Under the pieces are notes generated by a model. It made no database searches. It was not told where the DNA came from and saw nothing but the letters and a program-made list of their open reading frames with translations. From the NCBI GenBank assembly GCA_964633845.1, contig CAZWLA010000027.1, positions 1-16,768 on the forward strand: 16,768 nt of DNA. Direction: 5' to 3'. Source of the stretch: JADHTT01 sp964633845 (GTDB lineage: Bacteria; Campylobacterota; Campylobacteria; Campylobacterales; Arcobacteraceae). The position numbers and the translations under genes are program-made. Of the stretch, positions 6,858 through 14,916 are shown piece after piece (the first letter of the stretch is position 1; each line of letters begins with the position of its first letter).

Positions 6858-7394
6858 TTATTTTATTGCTTTACTAATATCTGCTATTAGTCTCTCTTCT
6901 GACACCATACCAACATATTCTGTAATAAATTGTCCCTTACTATCAAATAGCACCATAAATGGTATCGATCCCATTGGGTTTAGAGAACTTAATCCCATAA
7001 ATACTTCATTATTTACTGAACCTCTAGTGATAGGATATTTAATATTATATTGCATAATAAAATCATCTAGTTTCTCTTTTGAGTTTATTGAACCATCCCT
7101 ATTACCTATATCAAGGGCAATGATCTCAAATTTATCTTTGAATTTATCTTTAATATGATTTAGATGTGGTATTTCTCTTTTACATGGAGGGCACCATGTA
7201 CCAAAAAAGTTCATTAAAATCACTTTATTTTCGTATCCTTTAAAGTTCCATTTTGTATTTGCAATCCTTAAGTCTATAGCTTTTCCATCGTGTGTCTTAA
7301 GATCAAATGGTATGGTATTTTCATTATTAGCAGCAAAACTACCAACTGTAATCATTAATGTTAATGAGATGATTTTGAATAAATTAAATTTCAT
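6858..7394 (-). CDS. TlpA-like periplasmic thiol-disulfide protein
   Basis: A 178-residue paralogue of the next gene. The ATG at 7394 is preceded by AAAGGATTTATAA, a strong ribosome binding site. An N-terminal signal peptide (MKFNLFKIISLTLMITVGSFA) has a likely signal peptidase I cleavage site after SFA and no lipobox cysteine, so this copy should be soluble in the periplasm. The thioredoxin fold shows NFFGTWCPPCKRE with C68 and C71, an IALDIGNRDG segment, and a cis-proline loop GSIPFMVLF. Both copies share WCPPCK.EIPHLN, NIKYPI and YVG.V.EE, which points to tandem duplication. It heads the tlpA-tlpA-ftsY operon. Substrates are unknown; cytochrome c maturation or oxidative-stress repair are possible. 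Confidence 0.88.
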   Translation of the reverse strand: MKFNLFKIISLTLMITVGSFAANNENTIPFDLKTHDGKAIDLRIANTKWNFKGYENKVILMNFFGTWCPPCKREIPHLNHIKDKFKDKFEIIALDIGNRDGSINSKEKLDDFIMQYNIKYPITRGSVNNEVFMGLSSLNPMGSIPFMVLFDSKGQFITEYVGMVSEERLIADISKAIK

Positions 7395-7414
7395 TTATAA
7401 ATCCTTTAGTTAGT

Positions 7415-7448
7415 TTGGTATAAAATATTAATTGGTATTATACCAAGC
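7415..7448. promoter_or_regulatory. Overlapping divergent promoters with TTGGTAT repeats
   Basis: The 37-bp gap between the TlpA-like gene and the 5-FCL frame, together with the first bases of that frame, contains TTGGTATAA (7415-7423), TTGGTATTA (7433-7441) and, on the minus strand, CTTGGTATAAT (7437-7447). The last two form the palindrome TTGGTA-TTA-TACCAA. TATAAT on the minus strand (7437-7442) would start transcription about 36 bases before the TlpA-like ATG, and TATAAA on the plus strand (7419-7424) would start it near 7431. No -35 is evident. The repeats may be an operator for both directions. Confidence 0.4.
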
Positions 7449-7992
7449 GAGACTTAAAGGATTTAAAGTCAAAAATAAATTTAGACAAGATTGTCTTAAA
7501 AAATTAAAATATAATAATAGATCAACAAAATTTGCTAAAGATAAAAGGATTTGTTTAAATATACTTAAGCAAATTAAATATATTAGTCCAAAAAATATAT
7601 TACTATACATACCTATGGATATAGAGGTAAATATTATGCCTCTTATTAACATATTAAGAAAAGAAAAAAATATTAATGTATATGTACCATATATGAGTGG
7701 AAAGAGTTTTAGACCAGTTAAATATAGATTACCACTGAAAGTAAGAAAGTTTAATATAAAAGAACCATATAATTCTTTTTTAAAGGTAAATATTGATATG
7801 GCAGTGGTTCCAGTAGTAGGAATTGATAGATTAAATAAAAGAATTGGATTTGGTAAAGGTATGTATGATAGATATTATGCAAGCTTGCCAACGAAACCAT
7901 ATACGATATTTACTCAAAGAACTCTATGTAAAACTGATCAGATATTATCTGATGCATATGATATTCAAGCAGATTATATTATAACAAATTAA
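7432..7992 (+). CDS. 5-formyltetrahydrofolate cyclo-ligase family protein
   Basis: This enzyme uses ATP to convert 5-formyl-THF to 5,10-methenyl-THF, recovering a storage or inhibitory folate. Family motifs seen are IPMDIEVNIMPLI in the middle, AVVPVVGIDRLNKRIGFGKGMYDRYY (about residues 124-150), the nucleotide/Mg2+ loop with G-x-G-x-G-x-Y-D-R, and the end AYDIQADYIITN. The protein is 186 residues from TTG 7432, normal for the family. The start is uncertain. TTG 7432 has no ribosome binding site and sits about at the predicted transcription start. A well-spaced AAAGGA (7456-7461) instead points to position 7468, where conserved-looking KNKFRQDCLKKLK begins but the codon is GTC. It heads an operon with rny, rsmD and a permease. 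Confidence 0.88.
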   Translation: MVLYQARLKGFKVKNKFRQDCLKKLKYNNRSTKFAKDKRICLNILKQIKYISPKNILLYIPMDIEVNIMPLINILRKEKNINVYVPYMSGKSFRPVKYRLPLKVRKFNIKEPYNSFLKVNIDMAVVPVVGIDRLNKRIGFGKGMYDRYYASLPTKPYTIFTQRTLCKTDQILSDAYDIQADYIITN

Positions 7993-8021
7993 GACATATC
8001 TACATTTTATAAGGATGTAAT

Positions 8022-9518
8022 ATGGAAATAGAAATAATTATACTAAGTACTTTAGCTGCTATTGTAGCTTCAGCAATTAGTTTTTATATATCAAAAAAAT
8101 TAAATGCCGCAAAATTTGATATATACATAGAGCAAGCTAGAGCTAAAGCAAGTGTTATAGAACATGAGGCAAGTGCATTACTAAAAGATGCTAAGATAAA
8201 AGCAAAGCAAGAGCGTGAAAAAGAGTTCAAACAAATTAAAAAAGAGTATGATTCTAAGCTTTATAATGTACAAAAAAAAGAAAAAGAATTAGAAAACTAT
8301 AGGCTTGAGGCTAAGGCTTTAAGAGATGGACTTAAAGCAAAAGATAAAACATATAAACAAAAGCTTAATAAGGTAACTAGTGTTTTAGAAAATGCTAGTG
8401 GACTTACACAAGATGAAGCAAAACAATTAATGCTTAAAAAAGTCAAAGAAGAGAGTCGTGCTCAAGTTGCATCAATATTTAGAAAAGAATATAAACAAGC
8501 ACAGAAAAAGCAAAAGGCTAAAGTTGAAAATATTCTAGCTCAAGCAACAACTAGATTTGCTGGTAAGTTTGCAGCAGAAAGATTGACAAATCAAGTCACT
8601 TTACCAAATGCAGAAATAAAAGGTAAAATTATTGGTAAAGAAGGTCGTAATATTAAAGCATTAGAGTTTACTCTTGGTGTTGATATTATCATAGATGATG
8701 CCCCAGGGTATATTACTATTAGTAGTTTTAATTTATATAGAAGAGCAATTGCAACTAAAACAATAGACTTATTAATTACTGATGGTAGAATTCAACCTAC
8801 AAAAATAGAAGAAGTTTATACTCAAGTTAAAAATGAGTTTGAAGCAAATATTTTACAAGAGGGTGAAGATACTGCTTATGACTTAGGGGTAAAAGATATG
8901 CATCCAGAACTTCTAATGTTAATTGGTAGGTTAAGATATAGGGCAAGTTATGGACAAAATGCATTAGCACATACACTTGAGGTGGCAAATTTAGCTGGTT
9001 TAGTTGCTTCACAACTTGGTGGCGATCCTATTTTAGCTAGACGAGCTGGGTTGATGCATGATATTGGTAAATCATTGACACATGAGGTTAAAGGTAGTCA
9101 TGTTGATATTGGAGCTGACCTTTGTAAAAAATACTCTGAACCAGATGAAGTGATAAATGCAATATATGCTCATCATGGTCATGAGGATGCAAACTCTATT
9201 GAGGCTGCTGCAGTTTGTGTGGCAGATGCACTAAGTGCAGCAAGACCAGGAGCAAGGCGAGAAGTACTAGAAAGCTTCCTAAAAAGAGTAGAAGAAATAG
9301 AGAGTATATGTATAGGTAAAATAGGTGTAATAAATGCTTATGCTATCAATGCTGGTAGAGAAGTAAGAGTAATTGTAAAAGCCCAATTGGTTAATGATGA
9401 TGAGTCAATTTTATTAGCTTCTGAAATAGCTTCTGAAATAGAAGATAAGGTTCAATATCCAGGTGAAATACAAGTAAATGTAATTAGAGAGCTTAGGGCT
9501 ACAAGTTATGCAAGATAA
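8022..9518 (+). CDS. rny: Ribonuclease Y
   Basis: A 498-residue membrane-anchored endoribonuclease that initiates mRNA turnover. In order: an N-terminal transmembrane helix (residues about 2-22, with the bulk on the cytoplasmic side), a long Lys/Glu/Gln-rich coiled coil (about 30-180), a KH RNA-binding domain with IIGKEGRN (G205-N210), and an HD phosphohydrolase domain with ALAHTLEVANLAG and GLMHDIGK (H346, D347) as metal ligands, then YAHHGHED. The length is slightly below the roughly 520 residues of Bacillus RNase Y but all domains are complete. The ATG is preceded by AAGGATGTAAT. It sits 29 bases after the 5-FCL stop and 11 bases before rsmD, so it is clearly within an operon. Confidence 0.96.
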   Translation: MEIEIIILSTLAAIVASAISFYISKKLNAAKFDIYIEQARAKASVIEHEASALLKDAKIKAKQEREKEFKQIKKEYDSKLYNVQKKEKELENYRLEAKALRDGLKAKDKTYKQKLNKVTSVLENASGLTQDEAKQLMLKKVKEESRAQVASIFRKEYKQAQKKQKAKVENILAQATTRFAGKFAAERLTNQVTLPNAEIKGKIIGKEGRNIKALEFTLGVDIIIDDAPGYITISSFNLYRRAIATKTIDLLITDGRIQPTKIEEVYTQVKNEFEANILQEGEDTAYDLGVKDMHPELLMLIGRLRYRASYGQNALAHTLEVANLAGLVASQLGGDPILARRAGLMHDIGKSLTHEVKGSHVDIGADLCKKYSEPDEVINAIYAHHGHEDANSIEAAAVCVADALSAARPGARREVLESFLKRVEEIESICIGKIGVINAYAINAGREVRVIVKAQLVNDDESILLASEIASEIEDKVQYPGEIQVNVIRELRATSYAR

Positions 9519-9529
9519 AGGAAAATAAA

Positions 9530-10123
9530 ATGGCAAAAAAACAAAAACCAATTACAAAAATTATTGCAGGAAAGTATAAAGGTAAAATTTTAAATCTACC
9601 TGATTTAGATGTTACTAGAAGTTCAAAATCAATTTTAAAAGAATCATTTTTCAATGTAGTTCAATATGATATTATTGATACAATATTTATTGAAGCATTT
9701 GGTGGTAGTGGTTCTATTGGATTAGAGGCTATTAGTAGGGGTGCTAAGCATGCATATTTTGTAGAGATTGACAATAAGTCATATAGAGTTTTACAAAACA
9801 ATTGCGCACAAGTAGAGCCAGAATCATGTACTGCATTATTTGGTGATACATTTGAAAAGTTACCACAAATATTAACACAAAATAAAAATAATTCATCAGA
9901 TATAATTTTATATATAGATCCACCTTTTGACTTTAGAGACGATATGGAAGATATATATGCAGATTGTTTTGATATGGTTGAAGCAATTGAAAATACTAAT
10001 ATATCGTTAGTAACATTTGAATATGCTACCGGACTTGAGATGCCACATCAACTTGGTAGATTTAAACTTTACAAAACTAAAAAATTTGGTAAAAGTTCAC
10101 TTTCTTATTATACTCAAGAGTAG
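9530..10123 (+). CDS. rsmD: 16S rRNA (guanine(966)-N2)-methyltransferase RsmD
   Basis: A 197-residue SAM-dependent methyltransferase predicted to modify G966 of 16S rRNA in the small-subunit head during ribosome assembly. Features seen: an N-terminal basic IIAGKYKGKIL, the family motif TRSSKSILKESFFNVV (residues about 29-44, normally R.T...vrEalFn), motif I AFGGSGSIGLEAISRGA (56-72), the acidic VEID end of strand 2, and the catalytic D130-P-P-F for N2-guanine methylation. The common first glycine of motif I (AGSG) is FGGSGS, still consistent. Length is normal. AAAGGAAAATAAA precedes the ATG. The permease start follows the stop after two bases. Confidence 0.92.
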   Translation: MAKKQKPITKIIAGKYKGKILNLPDLDVTRSSKSILKESFFNVVQYDIIDTIFIEAFGGSGSIGLEAISRGAKHAYFVEIDNKSYRVLQNNCAQVEPESCTALFGDTFEKLPQILTQNKNNSSDIILYIDPPFDFRDDMEDIYADCFDMVEAIENTNISLVTFEYATGLEMPHQLGRFKLYKTKKFGKSSLSYYTQE

Positions 10124-10125
10124 TA

Positions 10126-10926
10126 ATGAAACTGTATAAATTTTCACTATATTTATTGGTAAGTACTATATTGTTAGTATTTATAGCACCATATATTTAT
10201 ACAGTTTCTCCATATTTATTAAATCCTGATACTATATTGCTAGCTCCATCATTTGAGCATATAATGGGTACAGACAGACTAGGAAGAGATATCTTTGCTA
10301 GAATACTTCAAGGTGGTCAGACATCATTAATAATTGGCTTTTTAAGTGCTTTAATATCATCTTTAATAGGTCTTTTTATAGGTATAAATGCAGGTTTCTT
10401 TAGAGGTAAAGTAGATAAGACTACTACAATAATTATAGATCTTTTCCTTACATTTCCAACATTCTTTTTGTTGTTAGCACTAATTTCTTATATGAATGCA
10501 TCTATTTGGATACTTATTATAGTTATATCTATTACAGGATGGATGGGGATGGCAAGACTTATTAGAAGTGAATCCTTTGCTATAACTGATAAGCCTTTTA
10601 TAAAAATTTTAAAATTAGCACAGGCATCTACTTTAAAAATTATATTTAAATACTATGCACCACTTTTAGCACCAATATTTTTAATATCATTTACATTTGG
10701 AGTTGGTGGAGCAATATTAGCAGAATCAGGACTAAGTTTTTTAGGTCTTGGTATCAATCCTCCACAAATGAGCTGGGGAAGCTTAATAAGTGATGGAAAA
10801 GAGGTGATGGATATAGCTTGGTGGGTTAGTTTTTTCCCTGGTTTATTTATATTTATTATTACATTTACACTCATGCAAATAGCAGACCATCTACAAGCAA
10901 AAGCAAATACAAAAGAGATTAATTAA
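10126..10926 (+). CDS. DppC/OppC-type ABC transporter permease
   Basis: A 266-residue inner-membrane permease of the dipeptide/oligopeptide/nickel ABC transporter group. Five to six hydrophobic segments are evident: about 7-29, 75-97, 112-135, 138-150, 190-210 and 240-258. After the first comes the family signature HIMGTDRLGRDIFARILQGGQTSLIIG (about residues 45-71). The ATPase-docking region ends in AESGLSFLGLGINPPQMSWG, a hallmark of DppC-like subunits. The C-terminal ISDG and WWVSFFPGLFIFIITFTL are typical. No binding protein, second permease or ATPase is nearby; the gene sits two bases after rsmD at the end of a housekeeping operon. The rest of the transporter must be elsewhere, so the substrate cannot be stated. 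Confidence 0.88.
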   Translation: MKLYKFSLYLLVSTILLVFIAPYIYTVSPYLLNPDTILLAPSFEHIMGTDRLGRDIFARILQGGQTSLIIGFLSALISSLIGLFIGINAGFFRGKVDKTTTIIIDLFLTFPTFFLLLALISYMNASIWILIIVISITGWMGMARLIRSESFAITDKPFIKILKLAQASTLKIIFKYYAPLLAPIFLISFTFGVGGAILAESGLSFLGLGINPPQMSWGSLISDGKEVMDIAWWVSFFPGLFIFIITFTLMQIADHLQAKANTKEIN

Positions 10927-10975
10927 ATTGTAGGATTTAATTAGATACAATCTCGAAAATTACAAAAGGATATTA

Positions 10976-11896
10976 ATGGCAATTTATACATGTGGACATA
11001 AAATTCCAGATTCAGATTCAATCATAGGTGCAATAGCAATGGCATATTTACAAGAAAAACTTGGAAATGAATCAATTGCAGTAAGGCAAGGTGATATAAA
11101 TCCAGAATCACAATATATACTTGATAAATTTAATTTAGAAGCTCCTGTATTTAAAGACTCATTTGCTGGTGAAGATATCTTTTTGGTAGATTTTAATAAC
11201 TACACAGAAGCTCCAGAAGATTTAAAAGATGCAAATATTGTTGGTATTGCTGATCATCATAAACTTGGTGGTCTTGTTACTGCTGGACCACTTGATGTAT
11301 GGATTAGAGCTGTAGGGTGTTCAAATACAATTATTAAAGAGATGTTTGATTATTATGAAGTAGAAATACCAAAAGATATAGCAGGTGCTATGATGTGTGC
11401 TATTTTATCTGATACAGTTATATTTAAATCTCCTACTTGTACTAAGGTTGATACAAAGATCTGTAAAGAATTAGCAGATATTGCTAGTATTAAAGATTAT
11501 AAAGAGATTGGTCTTGAGATGTTTAAGGTAAAATCACAAGTTGAAGGTGTTCCTGCTAGAGAGCTTGTAAAAAGAGATTTTAAAGCTTTTGATATGAATG
11601 GTATAAAAGTTGGAATAGGCCAACTGGAGGTTGTAGATTTATCTATTTTTGATACTATGAAAGATGATTTAATATCTGATATTGCTGCTTTAAAAGAAGA
11701 AGAGGGATTTAATACAGTACTTTTACTTTTAACTGATATTATGGCAATGGGTTCTCAAATTCTTGTGGCAACAAATTCTTTAGATATCATAGAGAAATCT
11801 TGGGATATTAAAGTACAAGATGATCAATTTTGGTTAGATGGATGCTTAAGTAGAAAAAAACAAGTAGTTCCTTTCTTAGAACCATCATTTAAGTAA
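10976..11896 (+). CDS. ppaC: Manganese-dependent inorganic pyrophosphatase (family II)
   Basis: A 306-residue cytoplasmic DHH-superfamily enzyme that hydrolyses pyrophosphate to phosphate, pulling biosynthetic reactions forward. Metal ligands are visible: H8, D12 and D14 in CGHKIPDSDS, D72 in LVDFNN, and the DHHK motif (D93, H94, H95). The C-terminal DHHA2 domain ends with the substrate-binding SRKKQVVP. The first motif has isoleucine at position 10, where many members have asparagine (GHKNPDTDS). No CBS or DRTGG regulatory insert is present, so this is the short form. AAAAGGATATTA precedes the ATG, and a TACAAT at 10946-10951 could be its own -10. It converges with alr. Confidence 0.95.
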   Translation: MAIYTCGHKIPDSDSIIGAIAMAYLQEKLGNESIAVRQGDINPESQYILDKFNLEAPVFKDSFAGEDIFLVDFNNYTEAPEDLKDANIVGIADHHKLGGLVTAGPLDVWIRAVGCSNTIIKEMFDYYEVEIPKDIAGAMMCAILSDTVIFKSPTCTKVDTKICKELADIASIKDYKEIGLEMFKVKSQVEGVPARELVKRDFKAFDMNGIKVGIGQLEVVDLSIFDTMKDDLISDIAALKEEEGFNTVLLLLTDIMAMGSQILVATNSLDIIEKSWDIKVQDDQFWLDGCLSRKKQVVPFLEPSFK

Positions 11897-11906
11897 CAAC
11901 TATAAT

Positions 11907-12953
11907 CTAAACTATCTCTTTTGGGATATCTGGCTTCAGTGAAGTTAGTATCTCATAATAGATAGTACTATGAAGTTTAGCTAATTCTCTTACATCATTA
12001 AATAAGCATACTTCATTTTCAACACTATTTAATGTAATATTATCCATTGATACACGACCTAATAAACTATAGCCTTCTATGCTTTTAAATGATTGATTTT
12101 GTCCTCGTTCCTGCGGGATTGCATCATCTATTCTAATAAATCCATCACCATAGCCAATGTCATATGTTGATACTTCTTGTTTAATATCACTACAGTATGT
12201 ACCACCATATCCTACACATTGACCTTTTTCTAATATTCTAGATGATATTTTATGTGCAATTAATGACAATACAGGTTTTAAGTTAATATTTTTATATAAG
12301 TTATGATTATATATGTATCCATAAGCTGCTAGACCGACTCTGCATAGATCTTCACTAAAATTATTGTCCCTAAATAGTGCACTTGAGTTGCAACTATGGA
12401 ACTTTGGAACATCCAAATTAAGTTTGGCACATTTTTCAACTACTCTTTTTTTTATCCCCTTAAAAATGGACTTTTGCCAGAAATACTCACTACTTAATTC
12501 ATCTGCACTTCTATGGTGAGTGAATACTCCAGTTAAATTTAGAAATTTGCTGTAAATACTATCAATAGAGGCTTCTAACTCATTTTGGCTTATTCCATTT
12601 CTATGCATACCAGTATCAATTTTTAGCTGAACATTAGTGTTGGCAGGGAGTTGCTCGATTTCGCACATATCATTTATAGCTATGTGAAAGTTATGTGAAT
12701 AAGTGGTGTTTTGAGAAACTTTAAGAATTAAAATTTCATCAAATAAGTTTTTTATTTTATTTGCGTCTTCAAGCGTCTGAACTACAGCTTTTCTTATGCC
12801 AAATTCATGTGCAAGTTTAGAAATTTCAAGTAAACCATGTCCATATGCATTGTCTTTTAATACTATTGAGACTTTATCTTTTGAACCAGCTTGTAGTGAG
12901 CAAATTTCAAGATTATGAAAGAAATTTGATCTATTTAAAACTATTTTTGACAA
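11907..12953 (-). CDS. alr: Alanine racemase
   Basis: A 348-residue PLP enzyme interconverting L- and D-alanine for peptidoglycan. The PLP lysine is K33 in VLKDNAYGHG, the second catalytic base is Y268 in DIGYGDGF, KIDTGMHRNG (R118 stabilises the PLP-phenolate in the family) is present, and GRVSMDNITL (M303, D304) is the conserved C-terminal motif. The start is TTG at 12953; AAGGAAG lies seven bases upstream and no better start is nearby. The start lies inside the last codons of uvrC (13-bp overlap), so translation is probably coupled. It is slightly shorter than the usual 360-380 residues, lost near the C-terminal end, without loss of visible key residues. Confidence 0.93.
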   Translation of the reverse strand: MSKIVLNRSNFFHNLEICSLQAGSKDKVSIVLKDNAYGHGLLEISKLAHEFGIRKAVVQTLEDANKIKNLFDEILILKVSQNTTYSHNFHIAINDMCEIEQLPANTNVQLKIDTGMHRNGISQNELEASIDSIYSKFLNLTGVFTHHRSADELSSEYFWQKSIFKGIKKRVVEKCAKLNLDVPKFHSCNSSALFRDNNFSEDLCRVGLAAYGYIYNHNLYKNINLKPVLSLIAHKISSRILEKGQCVGYGGTYCSDIKQEVSTYDIGYGDGFIRIDDAIPQERGQNQSFKSIEGYSLLGRVSMDNITLNSVENEVCLFNDVRELAKLHSTIYYEILTSLKPDIPKEIV

Positions 12954-14916
12954 TTAGCTTCCTTAAAATAATTATATAAAAGGATACTGTCTTTTTCATT
13001 TAATACCTCTTTTAGATCATGAATACTTGAATTTTTAATTAGTTCAAATGTTCCAAAATAATTTAGTAATTTTGCTACTTTAGCTTTTCCAATACCTTTT
13101 ATATCCAAAAGTGATATTTGCTTATCTTCTTTTCTCTTTTGCTTTTTATGAAAGTTTATGGCAGATCTATGTGCTTCATCTCTTAGTCTTTGACAAAACT
13201 GTAATCTTTTATCACTAGGTGATAGTTTAAATATATCTTCTAGTGTATATAGTATATCTTTTGCACTACCTTTTGCACGATGAGCTTTGGCATCTACTTT
13301 CTCTTTTGATATAGCTATCATATGAATATTTACACCAACACTCATACATATATCATTAGCTAGTTTTAAAAGTGTAAGTCCACCATCTATTATCCACATA
13401 TCTGGTGCAGGATTTTTATCAAAACTCTCAACTCTTCTTGTAAGTAATTCTTTCATCTGAGAATATTCATCTTTTGCTTCTAAATTATATAACCTATAAT
13501 CATCTTTTGTAAAATTATCATTATCCCATACAATCATTGCACCAACTGTTGCTTGCCCCATCATATGAGAATTATCAAAGCATTCAAATCGTTTTGCTTC
13601 ACTCTCAAATCTAAATAATTTTCTAATATCATCATATAAAGTTATTTTTGTGTCTTTTTGTATCTTAAGTAATTCATCGCAGTTTTTAAAAGCGACCTCT
13701 AAGAGCTGTTTTTTAATACCAATCTTTGGAATTGATAGCTTAACTTTCATGTTGTGTTTAGAAGATATGAATGCTTCGATATCTTCAATCTCTTCTAAAT
13801 CGTTACCAATTAATATATTCTTAGGTACAAATGGTAAATCAGAAGAATAATAGTTTACTAAAGCACTTTTGTATATCTCATCTAACTCTTGCATATCTTC
13901 ACTAGTATTTATATAGTTATGATTTGTAGAGATAAGCTTACCACCTCTAATAAACATTCTTATTACTACAGCTTTTGATATACCTAATTTTACAGTAAAT
14001 AGATCATAGTCCTCATCTTTTGCAAAATCCAGTGTAGATTGTACTTGTGACTTTTCAATAGTCTTAATCCTATCTCGTAAGTCCATAGCTTCTTCAAATC
14101 TCATTTGAGTACTTAAACTAATCATTTTATCTTGTAGCTTTGAAAGTAGGTTAGTTTTATTTTGTAAAAAACTTACAGCTTCATCTAATAGCTTTTGATA
14201 CTCATCTTTTGATACTTTACCTTCACATGGAGCTAAACATTTTTCCATTTGATAAAATAGACAAGCTTTACCAGCTTTTATACATGATTTTTTTTGAACA
14301 AGAGGTAAAATCTCATATATACTATCTAACATATTCCTTGCACCTGTACTATATGGACCAAAGTATTTAATGCCTTTTCCTTTTAATACTTTTCTTGTGA
14401 TATCAAGTCTTGGAAAATCTTCAGAATNNNNNNNNNNNNNNNNNNNNNNNNNNNNNNNNNNNNNNNNNNNNNNNNNNNNNNNNNNNNNNNNNNNNNNNNN
14501 NNNNNNNNNNNNNNNNNNNNNNNNNNNCCTTTTCCTTTTAATACTTTTCTTGTGATATCAAGTCTTGGAAAATCTTCAGAATAATCAATATAAATATATG
14601 GATATGTCTTATCATCCCTTAACAATATATTATATTTTGGTTTGAGCTGTTTGATCAGTGAATTTTCTAAAATCAAAGCATCGTTTTCATTGTCAACGAC
14701 AATCCACTCCAAAGATTGAACTTCACTAATCATTTTATAAATACGAGGACCAAGCTTATCTGCAGGCGCTAAGGTAGGGGTAAATTTAAAATAGCTCTTA
14801 ACACGGTTTTGAAGTACCTTTGCTTTACCTATGTATAAAAGCTTTCCATCTGTGTCAAAGTATTGATAAACACCAGCTGATGATGGTAATTGTTTTAGTT
14901 TGTCTTCAAGTGTCAT
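12941..14916 (-). CDS. uvrC: Excinuclease ABC subunit C (UvrC), interrupted by an assembly gap
   Basis: UvrC makes both incisions around DNA lesions in nucleotide excision repair with UvrA and UvrB. From ATG 14916: GIY-YIG nuclease domain for the 3' cut (GVY 15-17, YIG 28-30, R38, E84), then the linker to KVLKGK. The frame seems to break at 100 Ns (14428-14527), but 55 bp on both sides of the Ns are identical. Collapsing one copy joins LKGK to GIKYFGPYSTGARN and then to MLDSIYE in frame, giving 606 residues, the family's usual length. Then follow a cysteine cluster, the UVR domain (FEEAMDLRDRI), the RNase H-like domain for the 5' cut (FDNSHMMG, IIDGG) and tandem HhH (IKGIGKAKVAKLLNYFG). Its start overlaps the intI stop by one base and its end overlaps alr. 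Confidence 0.95.
14373..14427. repeat. 55-bp flank copy left of the N gap
   Basis: These 55 bases are identical to 14528-14582 on the other side of the N run. Both encode the same uvrC codons, so this is best read as the end of one contig repeating the start of the next, not as a biological repeat. Confidence 0.9.
14428..14527. other. Assembly gap, 100 Ns
   Basis: Exactly 100 Ns, the conventional size for a gap of unknown length. Because the flanks repeat the same 55 bp, the real gap length is probably minus 55, meaning no sequence is missing. Confidence 0.97.
14528..14582. repeat. 55-bp flank copy right of the N gap
   Basis: Second copy of the 55 bases at 14373-14427. An overlap of 55 equals a common k-mer size of de Bruijn assemblers, supporting an unmerged contig overlap. 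Confidence 0.9.

Noticed and set aside
14373..14582. Genuine 55-bp tandem duplication with frameshift inactivating uvrC
   Set aside because: The copies directly flank a 100-N placeholder and collapsing them gives an uninterrupted UvrC of normal length, so an assembly overlap explains everything.
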